Assembly: GCF_013373065.1 (NCBI RefSeq)
Contig: NZ_JABXIN010000001.1
Location: 1-64,000 of the forward strand
Length of the DNA stretch: 64,000 nt
From: Algoriphagus sp.
GTDB lineage: Bacteria > Bacteroidota > Bacteroidia > Cytophagales > Cyclobacteriaceae
Direction of reading: 5' to 3'
Positions 8,797 to 20,468 of the stretch are shown here, in pieces. Every line of letters begins with the position of its first letter. Within the stretch, counting starts at the first letter, position 1. The position numbers were made by a program, and so were the translations under genes. The notes beneath the pieces were generated by a model. It did no database searches. It worked only from the letters and a program-made list of their open reading frames with translations, and was not told the origin of the DNA.

Positions 8797-10967
8797 AGGG
8801 CTTTGACGGTTTGTTTTCCTCTTTCAAAAGCAAATGAACGAATGCCACCTGCATCAATCACAAATTCAAACTGACTGACCTCCAGCGTTTTTCCAAAACT
8901 GGACTTCCGAATTGATCCTTTCAAGGAGATAGGGGAATTGGAGAATCCCCGTTGGGCTAGTGGATATCCCAACTCATAATCAGCACGCAAATACTCATAA
9001 AATGGCGCGATAAAATCCTGGATAAAGATTCGCTTGGGGTGAAATATCTGATGAATTGGGAATGTATCCCGCAATTTCAATCCGGGAGTAAACCCAAAGC
9101 TGACTTTGTAGGCAGAAAGAAAAAATAGATAGAGCAGGGATTTCCGCTTGCCTTCAAAATGGGTAAAATGAAGCATCAATTCATCCGTCTTAAAAAAGGC
9201 TTTTGATTTCGTTTTCTCACAATACAAATATTTGTTGAGGAAATAATCCCGCTTGACTTCCCATTCTTCCTCTCCATCGAAGGTCTCAAAACGAATGGTT
9301 TCTCCTACCACAAAGGAAAACGCCTTTTTCACTTCTGGATTAGGTGTCAAAGAAGAAACCACAGCATCTTTGGGAGGATTAGAAGTGGATTGCAACTCTT
9401 CTTTTCCTCCATATCGCATCCAAACATCTGAAATTGGGTAATCCAAAGTAGCCGAACCTATGTAGGGACTGGCTTGAATTTGAAAATGAAGATGGGGATA
9501 GGGGGAATTTCCAGAATTTCCACATTTACCAATGACCTGTCCCTTTTCCACCTCTTGGCCCGGTTTGACCGAAATAGATCCTTTTTTGAGATGGGAAAGT
9601 TTGGAGTATAAAAACTCACCATGTTTAATAATCACTGTATTTCCCCAATTCTCTTCGAGGTTTCGGGTGCCTACCACATTGTCCTCCACATCATTGACTA
9701 CTTTCTCCACAACCCCTTTGGCCGGCGCAAGGATATTTTTATCAAAACAATAATAATCTGAAGGATAATCTCCCTCATTTTTAAAGGTTCTCCCTTCTTC
9801 ATCCTTGATTTCAAAATCCCAGGCATGCTTCCAGTCACCCTTATGGGTGTATTCTCCCTGATGCCCTTGGGTAACAGCCCATTCACCGAAAAAAGGAAGA
9901 TAAATCGGGATTGGGCTATTTTTCCCAAATCTTCTCATAAAGTTCCTGAAGGTGTAGAGGTTTTTTTCAGGGGCATTTTGCTGCCAAAAAATGGTACTTA
10001 GTCCCACTCGATTATCAACCCTAAATTTCAAGGCATACAAAACCAAAAGAGTAGCTAAATTGAATGGAAAAGCATGAACAGGTAGGTAGAAAGAATCTAA
10101 AATTTGCTGCAATGAAACCGTCATCAAAACAACCAATGGAATAACTAGCGAGAGCTGCAGGTAACTGCTTCGGTTGGGAATGATAAAGAAGCCACCTATT
10201 GCGATGGCCGTCAAAATGTAATTGAAACCAATGTAACTGAAGGCAACCTCTGAAAACGGAATCCCTAGGACTCCATAAAATAAATAAGCGATGTAAAAAC
10301 CGATCAAGGAAAGAGTGAAAGCAATTCGGGAATAAACCAATAATCCAAGTGCTGCCACCATCCCCGCTAGGATAGTCTGTTGAAAAAATATAGCGCCCAA
10401 AGAAAGAAAATAGGACCGTAAAGAATCGGGAATTGCCAAGTTCTGAACCCATTCATAGAATACAATCAGGTTTTTCCCTCCCAAGGTGTACAATTCATTC
10501 AAAAAATAAACACCACGCTCACTGAGGCCTAAGGCTTCAAATTGCTTTGCTGCTAACCGAAGCATCCAAAAAATCAAAACAAAGGGAAGGCTGAGAAAAG
10601 GAAGTCCATATTTTCCGAAAACGCCCTCAAAGGCGACAGATAACAGAACTGCTAAAATCCCCGCAAGGAAAACCAGAAGAAATAAAATAATTCCCGGCTC
10701 AAAATAAATCCCCAATCCTACTCCAACCAATAAGGCATTGAAGCCATAAAAGCCCTTCCGGATCAAGCTCTCTTCAAACCCCAGCACTTTTGCTGTTAGC
10801 AATGCAGTGGAAACAGCGAGAAAGCCAGATAATCCAACATAAAGATCTATAAAGGTTACGATAAGCAAAGCGACTCCAAACCCCTTGTGATCGGAGAAAA
10901 AAACTTGGGCGTAGCTATTGGATACGGCTACCCCAAACCATTCGAGTCGCTTGATGAGCTGTTTCAA
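8781..10967 (-). CDS. Urea transporter domain fused to M23-type (LytM) peptidase domain
   Basis: 728 aa; polytopic N-terminal half with UT-like features (SALLTAKVLGF...GFNALLVGVGLG; GFNYILTAIAIGGFF); C-terminal half GDWKHAWDFEIKDEEG...KVGVVEKV-type beta segments...GKCGNSGNSPYPHLHFQIQ. Confidence 0.85.
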   Translation of the reverse strand: MKQLIKRLEWFGVAVSNSYAQVFFSDHKGFGVALLIVTFIDLYVGLSGFLAVSTALLTAKVLGFEESLIRKGFYGFNALLVGVGLGIYFEPGIILFLLVFLAGILAVLLSVAFEGVFGKYGLPFLSLPFVLIFWMLRLAAKQFEALGLSERGVYFLNELYTLGGKNLIVFYEWVQNLAIPDSLRSYFLSLGAIFFQQTILAGMVAALGLLVYSRIAFTLSLIGFYIAYLFYGVLGIPFSEVAFSYIGFNYILTAIAIGGFFIIPNRSSYLQLSLVIPLVVLMTVSLQQILDSFYLPVHAFPFNLATLLVLYALKFRVDNRVGLSTIFWQQNAPEKNLYTFRNFMRRFGKNSPIPIYLPFFGEWAVTQGHQGEYTHKGDWKHAWDFEIKDEEGRTFKNEGDYPSDYYCFDKNILAPAKGVVEKVVNDVEDNVVGTRNLEENWGNTVIIKHGEFLYSKLSHLKKGSISVKPGQEVEKGQVIGKCGNSGNSPYPHLHFQIQASPYIGSATLDYPISDVWMRYGGKEELQSTSNPPKDAVVSSLTPNPEVKKAFSFVVGETIRFETFDGEEEWEVKRDYFLNKYLYCEKTKSKAFFKTDELMLHFTHFEGKRKSLLYLFFLSAYKVSFGFTPGLKLRDTFPIHQIFHPKRIFIQDFIAPFYEYLRADYELGYPLAQRGFSNSPISLKGSIRKSSFGKTLEVSQFEFVIDAGGIRSFAFERGKQTVKALCKSE

Positions 10968-10984
10968 AGCATTGGGGATAAAAG

Positions 10985-12343
10985 TTAGAGATCAAATTTT
11001 TTCAAATGATCCGGTAATTCTTCCTGAGAATTCAGCGTTTCCAAGGTTTCTTTTTTCCGGATAATATGTGGTTTCCCTTCCCTGTCCAATAAAATCACAT
11101 TGGGTCGATACGTAATAAACTGCATCCATTGCGTCATATTGTAGGCACCCACCCGACGAATCACAAACTGATCTCCTTTTTTGAGAAGAGGGAACATCAT
11201 ATTTGAACGGATCACATCAATATTCATACATAAGGGACCATAAATAGTGGTGTCCTCCGATTGATCTGACACGGGAGCGATAGGGCGCAAATCATGCTCA
11301 TACCAAAAAGAGGTAAACATCAGGTTGACTCCGGCATCGATAATAGTTGCCCTTCGACCATCGGAAAGTCGTTTGGTAGCGAGGACTGTCCCTGCCAAGT
11401 AACCTGCCTCGTCAATCAAAGCCCTTCCTGTTTCCAATAGCAAGAGTGGCAAATGATCCGGTTTGATATCGGAGCTTATCAAAGCTGAGGTAATGGCTTC
11501 CGCAAAATCATCAAAGGAGGGAGCGGTGTCCGTTCCTGGATAATAGGCTCCTCTTAAGGTGTTTTTTGAGGCAAAACCTCCTCCTAGATCAATGTATTGC
11601 AGGATATGACCATATTTTCGTTCTAACTTAACTGCCAAGCTTGCCAATTTAGTAGCCGCTACTCGGTAAGCGTCTGTACTAAGCATGTAAGTACCTATAT
11701 GGGTGTGCAATCCTAAAAGGTCAAGCCTCTTGCTGGCCATAATTCGATTTAGAGCATCCCAAGCTTCCCCGTTTTCAAAGTTAAATCCAAAGCGATCCCA
11801 TTGAGGATAAATACCCGTATCCATATTTACCCGGATGGCGACTTTTGGGCGTTCGTCCAACTCCTTACTTAGATGAATCAATTCATAGAGTTCATCAAAA
11901 TGGTCAATATGAATAAGTGAATGATTTTGGATAGCAATTCTTAAATCCTCCTGGGATTTATCAGGACCATTAAATACGATCAGTTCACCGGGTACCCCAT
12001 TGCTTAAAGCTTTTTGATATTCAAATCCAGATACCACCTCAGCCCAAGCGCCTTCCTGATGAAAAATATTGCAAACTGCATTGAGATAATTGGTTTTATA
12101 GGACCAAGAAAACTGAACCTTTGGATAGCGGGAACTGAAAGCCCTATAGGCTTCTTTGTAGGTTTTTCGAATGGTTTGCTCTGAAATAATAAACAAAGGC
12201 GAGCCAAACTCCTCCAAAAGGGTTTGAATAGAAACCCCATCAATATGGCTGAGTGGTTCCAACCGTCTTGGCATTCCATATTTACTCGGCAATCCCGCAT
12301 TAATTCGCTGGATAATTGGCCGTTCAAAAGTTAGCTTACGCAT
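10985..12343 (-). CDS. Fold-type III PLP-dependent decarboxylase (DAP/ornithine/arginine decarboxylase-like)
   Basis: 452 aa; FSWSYKTNYL (PLP lysine), LGLHTHIGTY, IDLGGGFASK, LETGRALIDEAGYL, GPLCMNIDVI (GPxCxxxD). Confidence 0.85.
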   Translation of the reverse strand: MRKLTFERPIIQRINAGLPSKYGMPRRLEPLSHIDGVSIQTLLEEFGSPLFIISEQTIRKTYKEAYRAFSSRYPKVQFSWSYKTNYLNAVCNIFHQEGAWAEVVSGFEYQKALSNGVPGELIVFNGPDKSQEDLRIAIQNHSLIHIDHFDELYELIHLSKELDERPKVAIRVNMDTGIYPQWDRFGFNFENGEAWDALNRIMASKRLDLLGLHTHIGTYMLSTDAYRVAATKLASLAVKLERKYGHILQYIDLGGGFASKNTLRGAYYPGTDTAPSFDDFAEAITSALISSDIKPDHLPLLLLETGRALIDEAGYLAGTVLATKRLSDGRRATIIDAGVNLMFTSFWYEHDLRPIAPVSDQSEDTTIYGPLCMNIDVIRSNMMFPLLKKGDQFVIRRVGAYNMTQWMQFITYRPNVILLDREGKPHIIRKKETLETLNSQEELPDHLKKFDL

Positions 12344-12355
12344 AATGCTTCTAGG

Positions 12356-13402
12356 TTAAAGTTCTCCTCGGGTAGAAAACTGTTCAAATGCTTTCAAATC
12401 ACAAATCATATCATAGGAATAGCGGATAAATAGCTTTCCAACCTCATAGTCCTCAAAAGGCTTCACTTCCTTCCCTAGGGCTAGCAAGACCAATACTTCG
12501 GGAAGATTCTGCCCTGCCGCTACTGCCAAATACACCCAAGCTGGTAAGCGGGGATTAATTTCGATCAAGTACAATTCCTGCTTGGCAGTACGAATCAATT
12601 CCAACTCCATTCCTCCTCGCCATTTGGTTTGGGAAATGACTTGATGTGTTAATTCAAGCATTGCTGGATCTTTCAATGTGATCCCTCCCCAAGCTTTCCC
12701 TTTGTCGGTAATGTAGGTTTTCCGCATGGGCACAGCACCAACGGTATTTCCTCTACCATCTCCCATGGCTACCACGTTAACCTCAGTACCCTTGACAAAT
12801 TCTTGGATGACAATGGGTAGCCCCCATTTTGCCGCGATCTTATTGAAAAAGATAGCTACCTGCTCCCGATCATAGGCGATGTGGGCATCATAAAACTTTC
12901 CTTTTACCACCACAGGATAATCAAACTTTTTTTCGATTTCACGCCAATCGTGCAAACTTGTAATAGGTTCGCTATACGGGACCTTCACATTATATTTTTT
13001 ACCATACTCCGGTAAATTGGATTTGTGGCGTTCCTCAAACTGTTGCAGAGGGGGTAGGAAGGTCCGAATCCCCATTTCTTGAAGGACCCGTTCGGACTTC
13101 ATCACCGTAAATAATTCAGAGTCAAAATTGGGGATCAAGACCTGAATCTGCTCCTGAAAATGGATATATCGAATCCGATCTAAAAAAGGCTCAACTCCGT
13201 CTGAAGGATAGGGAACCTTGTACGTTTTGTCCACCAAATCATGCATGTAAATTCCCGGCTCCAAGTTTTCATAGGCCAGACCTATCACTCGGACATCCAG
13301 TAACTCAGAATCCCTCAATCCTCTAATGACTGGAACGCCAGGCCCCGGACTGTCTATATTATTCAATCCGGAAAGGGCTACTGTAACCTTAATCTTCTCC
13401 AT
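12356..13402 (-). CDS. ATP-grasp domain protein (CarB-like)
   Basis: 348 aa; YPVVVKGKFYDAHIAYD, IVIQEFVKGTEVNVVAMGD, GGMELELI...LYLIEINPRLPAWVYLAVAAGQNLPE. Confidence 0.87.
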   Translation of the reverse strand: MEKIKVTVALSGLNNIDSPGPGVPVIRGLRDSELLDVRVIGLAYENLEPGIYMHDLVDKTYKVPYPSDGVEPFLDRIRYIHFQEQIQVLIPNFDSELFTVMKSERVLQEMGIRTFLPPLQQFEERHKSNLPEYGKKYNVKVPYSEPITSLHDWREIEKKFDYPVVVKGKFYDAHIAYDREQVAIFFNKIAAKWGLPIVIQEFVKGTEVNVVAMGDGRGNTVGAVPMRKTYITDKGKAWGGITLKDPAMLELTHQVISQTKWRGGMELELIRTAKQELYLIEINPRLPAWVYLAVAAGQNLPEVLVLLALGKEVKPFEDYEVGKLFIRYSYDMICDLKAFEQFSTRGEL

Positions 13403-13646
13403 CTGCTTCGATTAAGTTCATCTGTTTTAAGGTGGCTACAAAATCATAGAAGTAGCGTTCGAAACTCTCGGAATCCAATTCATATTTTTCGCTGAACTCT
13501 TCCAGAATTTCTTGAAGATCTTTTCCTAATTGAATCAATTGAACGATTTCAAGCCCGGTCGAATTCAGAGAAAAAGAATCTCCTGTCCCCGCATCGAAGA
13601 CAAAACCAGACTCGCTGATGGCGACGTTACTTTTTAGCTTAAGCAT
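13389..13646 (-). CDS. PqqD family (RRE-like) protein
   Basis: 85 aa; FVFDAGTGDSFSLNSTGLEIVQLIQLGKDLQEILEEFSEKYELD...FVATLKQMNLI matches PqqD fold pattern. Confidence 0.8.
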   Translation of the reverse strand: MLKLKSNVAISESGFVFDAGTGDSFSLNSTGLEIVQLIQLGKDLQEILEEFSEKYELDSESFERYFYDFVATLKQMNLIEADGED

Positions 13647-13816
13647 GGCTTTTGGGGTTTATTTTGCCAAAAATCTTAAGAAAGAAAGCCAATATAGCTT
13701 GGATAAACTATGATAAAAATCACGTAGGGATCTGGTCATCGATTAAAAACCATGACCTTTTTGAGCAAACCAAAAGGGTTCTTTAAGTTTTGATTCACAT
13801 TATCTTAAAAAATGAA

Positions 13817-14773
13817 TCATTGAATTCGTTGCATCACAATAGCATGTCCTTTTTGCATAACAGTAACTTGGTTGCAATGGGACAAATGAGTGAATTCATA
13901 GGGTTCGTCTATTGAAAACGAGTGAATGCTATTGTTTTCAAAAATCCCCGAACATTCCAAAACTCCTTCTGGGGAAAATCGAGAGATCCGATATCCATGG
14001 GGTTCTTCCTGCAAGTTGAACCAGGAACCAGCCACCTCACCGGCTAACCATTGGCTTTGGAACGGAATAGATTCAGGTTTGGCAGGCTGAGGTAGCGTAC
14101 CATGAACTGTATCCCAAGAATAGGCTCCTGTGCTGTGATATTTACCGGATGAAACACTCTCGTCGTAGGGAATCAGGTGCTTGTTCATGAGAAGGTCCAC
14201 ATTAGTAATGGGCATGGGCTTAAGGTGCCAAAAGTAATTCAATAGACTTTTTCTCCACCAAGGAAGCTTTGGAGCTCCTGCCAAAAGACCAGTTCTTACA
14301 AAGCGACAACAATTGGTACCATTCAGGGTAAAAGGTCCAAAGGGAATAGAGCCCATTCCCTGCATGGATTTCACTTTTTCAAAAGCAGACTCATAATTCA
14401 CCTCACAATAAGAAGCCGTCAAAGGCCCCATGCCGAATGTCCAAGGGTTCGATTGAATTTCCTGGAGAATTTCCTTGAAATTTTTCAAAGCTTTCCCGTC
14501 CCAGAGTGCGCGAGTCTGAATTTGTAAGGGAGCGTCCGTAGATTCATCACGGATTCGCCCATATTGGTAAGGCGCATGGTAACGTCCGCAATCAAAATAC
14601 CTACAAACTCCCTCCTCTTTTTGGATTAGGACCAAAGAGGCATGCCCTACCCGATAATGGAATTCCTTATTAAATCCAAGAAAGGTCATGGGCTTATCAT
14701 ACCAAGTTCCGGTCTGCTTCCCTACAAATTCCGGCCAGGCTATGGCAATTGCGATTCCAGTTTGAGAAGACAT
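13817..14773 (-). CDS. Uncharacterised protein (possibly DUF6695-like)
   Basis: 318 aa; GIAIAIAWPEFVGKQTGTWYD...YRVGHASLVLI...FDCGRYHAPYQYGRIRD...LNGTNCCRFVRTGLLAG; family name recalled, not verified. Confidence 0.65.
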   Translation of the reverse strand: MSSQTGIAIAIAWPEFVGKQTGTWYDKPMTFLGFNKEFHYRVGHASLVLIQKEEGVCRYFDCGRYHAPYQYGRIRDESTDAPLQIQTRALWDGKALKNFKEILQEIQSNPWTFGMGPLTASYCEVNYESAFEKVKSMQGMGSIPFGPFTLNGTNCCRFVRTGLLAGAPKLPWWRKSLLNYFWHLKPMPITNVDLLMNKHLIPYDESVSSGKYHSTGAYSWDTVHGTLPQPAKPESIPFQSQWLAGEVAGSWFNLQEEPHGYRISRFSPEGVLECSGIFENNSIHSFSIDEPYEFTHLSHCNQVTVMQKGHAIVMQRIQ

Positions 14774-14805
14774 AAATTCAGGTGCTAGGGTTGTTCATCA
14801 AAACC

Positions 14806-15396
14806 TTAAGGAAGCGTACCAAATACCCAATCCCAGAAAGGAGTGGTAACACCATAGGCTTTGTCTTCTTTCAAATGGTGATGGATATGATGGTTTCTCC
14901 AAAGGATTTTCAAGTGATTTTGCGGTGGCTTACGAGTATGAATTAAAAAATGGACCAAAAGGTAAAAAGCATATCCTGAAATAAAACCAGGAAAAACCCC
15001 AAAGGCTAGATTTCCTAAAATGATTTTAAAAATGAAAAACACCAAAAACGAGGCGAATAGCGCGACTGGAAGCGGTAAGGTCAGTCGTTCCGGGTCTGTG
15101 GGAATATCATGATGGATTGCATGAATTTTGGTTTTCCAACTTTTCCCAGCCTTATAATCCCCGTCATGAAATACAAAGCGGTGGATCAAATATTCCGCTA
15201 AAGAAAATAGCACTAGTCCTACCAAAAACAGAAAAGCTAGCTTCCAGAATGAGATCCTCATTTGAAAAATCCCTAGGCAAAAAACCGCAAGAGCAACTAT
15301 AAAAAGTGAGGAAATAACCAAAGGCGCACTGGATCTGGAAAGCCATTCCAGAACTGGATTTTTAAACAATCGTTTGCCTTGATTAGGTGTCCTCAT
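14806..15396 (-). CDS. Fatty acid hydroxylase / sterol desaturase superfamily membrane protein
   Basis: 196 aa; His clusters HRFVFH, HAIHHDIPTDPERL, HIHHH...GVTTPFWDWVFGT. Confidence 0.88.
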   Translation of the reverse strand: MRTPNQGKRLFKNPVLEWLSRSSAPLVISSLFIVALAVFCLGIFQMRISFWKLAFLFLVGLVLFSLAEYLIHRFVFHDGDYKAGKSWKTKIHAIHHDIPTDPERLTLPLPVALFASFLVFFIFKIILGNLAFGVFPGFISGYAFYLLVHFLIHTRKPPQNHLKILWRNHHIHHHLKEDKAYGVTTPFWDWVFGTLP

Positions 15397-15624
15397 GATG
15401 ACTCATCAAACTAGATATCACTGTTAATGAAATTTAAAACTAGTTTCAAAAAAATACTATCGAGTAAAATAAAATTTATCAAAAAATAAATTAACCAAAT
15501 AATCGGCAACAATTCCTCCCATTTTAACATTCCGATAAACCTCAGCTCATTTACTGATTTTCCTCATGATTTTTTAAAAGGATATGTCCTATTATCGGAC
15601 ATTCAAATCTTAACCCCAGAAGTT

Positions 15625-16113
15625 ATGTCGCAACCTCACCCTTTATCTTCAGCCCAAACCACAGCATTGGTTTTACTGAGGCTATTTGTAGGATGGCATT
15701 TTCTTTACGAAGGTGTCATCAAGCTTTATACCCCTTCTTGGACTGCCAAGGGCTATTTACTTAGTGCCACGTACATGGAGTCCTTTTTCCATTGGTTAGC
15801 AAGTGATTCCATGATTTCCATAGTGGACACCCTAAACATCGCCACACTTATTATTGTGGGCGCTGCCTTGGTTTTGGGATTCCGAACCAAACTGGCAAGT
15901 ATCTTGGGAATTGGCCTTTTGTTGCTGTATTACCTTGCGCATCCCCCATTCCCGGGACATCCGCAAGGAATCACTGAAGGAAGTTATTGGATCGTGAATA
16001 AAAACCTGATTGAAGCTGCTGCGCTTCTGGTGGTTTACCAGTTCCCAACCTCCTTGGCCTTTGGTCTGGAAAGAATATTCCATAAAAAAGAACTCCAAAC
16101 CCAACCCCATTAA
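15625..16113 (+). CDS. DoxX family membrane protein
   Basis: 162 aa; LRLFVGWHFLYEGVIKL and four-helix DoxX pattern. Confidence 0.85.
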   Translation: MSQPHPLSSAQTTALVLLRLFVGWHFLYEGVIKLYTPSWTAKGYLLSATYMESFFHWLASDSMISIVDTLNIATLIIVGAALVLGFRTKLASILGIGLLLLYYLAHPPFPGHPQGITEGSYWIVNKNLIEAAALLVVYQFPTSLAFGLERIFHKKELQTQPH

Positions 16114-16126
16114 ACCCAGCAAGCTC

Positions 16127-17755
16127 ATGTCAACAGATAAAAAATTATTTAGCGGATTTTCGAGAAGAGATTGGTTAAAAAGTCTGGCAGGCCTTCCTAT
16201 CCTAGGAACAGTTTGGGCGGCTGGATTGGACACTACCAAAAAATCCAAACTAGAAAAAGAATTACTACTTGAAAGATTAAATATAAAGGCAAGTCCTCCA
16301 CCTCCATCAGGATCCATGGAAGGAGCACCCGTGCGGGTGGGATTGATCGGGTTTGGTATTCGAGGAGAACAACTTATGCGTGCCTTAGGCTTCGCAACGA
16401 AAGAGTGGCTAGAGGCCATGGCAAAATCCAGTCAGGAAAACCCGAATGATAATCGACTGGCCGATTTTCAGGCTCAGGAGAACCTAAACATCAAGCTGAC
16501 CGGAATCTGTGATATTTTTGATTATAGAGCTGAAAAAGCACTAAACTCTTTCAATACACCAGACAACCCTGTCAAACGCTATGATACCTATCTGGATTTG
16601 ATTCATAGCGGCGATGTAGACGCGGTAGTTATTGCAACTCCCGATCATTGGCATGCTCCTATGGCGAAGGCAGCTATTGAGGCCGGAGTACATGTGTATG
16701 TAGAAAAACCCATGACCCACACGATTTCCGAAACCTACACGCTTCGGGAAGCAGTTCGCAATAATCCAGGTGCTGTTTTAGCTGTGGGGCACCAACACCG
16801 ACAAACACTTAGCTTCTTAACTGCCCAAGATGCTATTGCCAAAAATACGTTGGGACATGTTTCTTTGGTCGTTACCAATACCAATCGAAACGATGATAAT
16901 GGCGCCTGGCAATATGAAATCCATCCGGATGCTTCTCCAGAGACTATTGATTGGAATGCATTCTTAGGCAATGCCCCTTATGAACCCTTTAATAAAGAGC
17001 ATTTCTTCCGCTGGAGAAAATGGTGGGCTTATGGTTCGGGTTTATCCGGAGACCTTTTGACTCATGATTACGATCGAATCAACTGTGTGTTGAATATGGG
17101 TATTCCGAAATATGTGACTGCTTCCGGAGGAATTTACACCCACCGAGATGGCCGTAATGTACCGGATGTCATGCAAGTCAATATGGATTTCCCTGATTTC
17201 AGTACTGGCTCCAGTCAAGAACCTGGAAAAGAAAAAGGAATGTCCTTGGTTTATAGTGCGACACTTGGAAATCAATTTGACCGAGGTACCGTTCTTATGG
17301 GACATGATGCTTCTATGGAGCTAGGAAATATTCTGACCATCTACGCAGATCCTCGATCTAGCCAATACAAGGATATGATTCAGGAAGGTCGAATTGATCC
17401 ATCAGTACCAATTTACCAGTATGACCCAAGTGCAGATGGCGTGGACGCCGTGACTTCCGCAACCGCGAAGTACTTTGCCAATAAAGGACTTCTATGGACC
17501 TATCGGGATGGAAAGCGGGTTGATTCAACCTTCCTCCACTTGCGTGAATGGCTCAGCTGTATCCGAAATGGTGGTAATCCAAGTTGCGGCATTAATGAAG
17601 GCTTTGAAGAAGCCATCACCGCACATATGGCAGGACTTTCTTATAAAATTGGAAGAAGAATCGAATGGGATGCCGAAAACGAACAGGTAATCGCGCTTCC
17701 GGGAGAAGATTTAGATGCCATTTTATTGGATAATACTGTCGACTACACTACTTAA
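16127..17755 (+). CDS. Gfo/Idh/MocA family oxidoreductase, Tat-type N-terminus
   Basis: ATG at 16127 (ORF track begins further upstream at 16010); SRRDWLKSLAGLP twin-arginine; RVGLIGFGIRGEQ, VVIATPDHWHAPMAKAAIEAGVHVYVEKPMTHT. Confidence 0.9.
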   Translation: MSTDKKLFSGFSRRDWLKSLAGLPILGTVWAAGLDTTKKSKLEKELLLERLNIKASPPPPSGSMEGAPVRVGLIGFGIRGEQLMRALGFATKEWLEAMAKSSQENPNDNRLADFQAQENLNIKLTGICDIFDYRAEKALNSFNTPDNPVKRYDTYLDLIHSGDVDAVVIATPDHWHAPMAKAAIEAGVHVYVEKPMTHTISETYTLREAVRNNPGAVLAVGHQHRQTLSFLTAQDAIAKNTLGHVSLVVTNTNRNDDNGAWQYEIHPDASPETIDWNAFLGNAPYEPFNKEHFFRWRKWWAYGSGLSGDLLTHDYDRINCVLNMGIPKYVTASGGIYTHRDGRNVPDVMQVNMDFPDFSTGSSQEPGKEKGMSLVYSATLGNQFDRGTVLMGHDASMELGNILTIYADPRSSQYKDMIQEGRIDPSVPIYQYDPSADGVDAVTSATAKYFANKGLLWTYRDGKRVDSTFLHLREWLSCIRNGGNPSCGINEGFEEAITAHMAGLSYKIGRRIEWDAENEQVIALPGEDLDAILLDNTVDYTT

Positions 17756-17775
17756 AGTCAAAATCACTCCAACCT

Positions 17776-17810
17776 AAAGAGACTCGCCATACCAGCGAGT
17801 CTCTTTTTTT
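17776..17810 (+). terminator. Intrinsic terminator after Gfo/Idh/MocA gene
   Basis: AAAGAGACTCGC-cataccA-GCGAGTCTCTTTTTTT. Confidence 0.85.
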
Positions 17811-18006
17811 AGTTATCTTCTAATGTCAAGGTTTTTTCAACGCAATAATTCAACTGATTTTTATCAGCAAATCCAAATCTGATTTTTAATTTATTTAAAT
17901 TAATTTATTGATATTCAAATAATTAAATCATTTTACACTTGAATTCAAAAACCTCATAGAAACAATCTATTTTTTTACAGATTTAATAGGATCTAATTTC
18001 GAATAG

Positions 18007-20307
<2,301 letters not shown>

Positions 20308-20327
20308 TTTCTTTTCAAAGATTACCC

Positions 20328-20360
20328 AAAAGGGTCGGTTCAGTTTGAGCCGACCCTTTT
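20328..20360 (+). terminator. Intrinsic terminator after katG
   Basis: AAAAGGGTCGGTTCA-gtt-TGAGCCGACCCTTTT, 15-bp stem with one G-U. Confidence 0.88.
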
Positions 20361-20468
20361 CTATTTTACATGATTCTATTCCCATTTCCAGCTATCAAAA
20401 AATTTCGAAAAGGCTCTATATATTAAGCCCAAAGGCATAAATTAGAGAATATTCAAGCAATCACCCTT

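Noticed and set aside
10021-10452. 143-aa minus-strand ORF within the urea-transporter/M23 gene
   Set aside because: Out-of-frame overlap within a larger, well-supported coding sequence on the same strand.
12356-13646. HPr-rel-A (HprK-related kinase) or radical-SAM PQQ-type RiPP system
   Set aside because: The PqqD-like protein is present, but no HPr kinase-like, radical SAM, YcaO or PqqC/PqqE-like partner is encoded in the neighbourhood.
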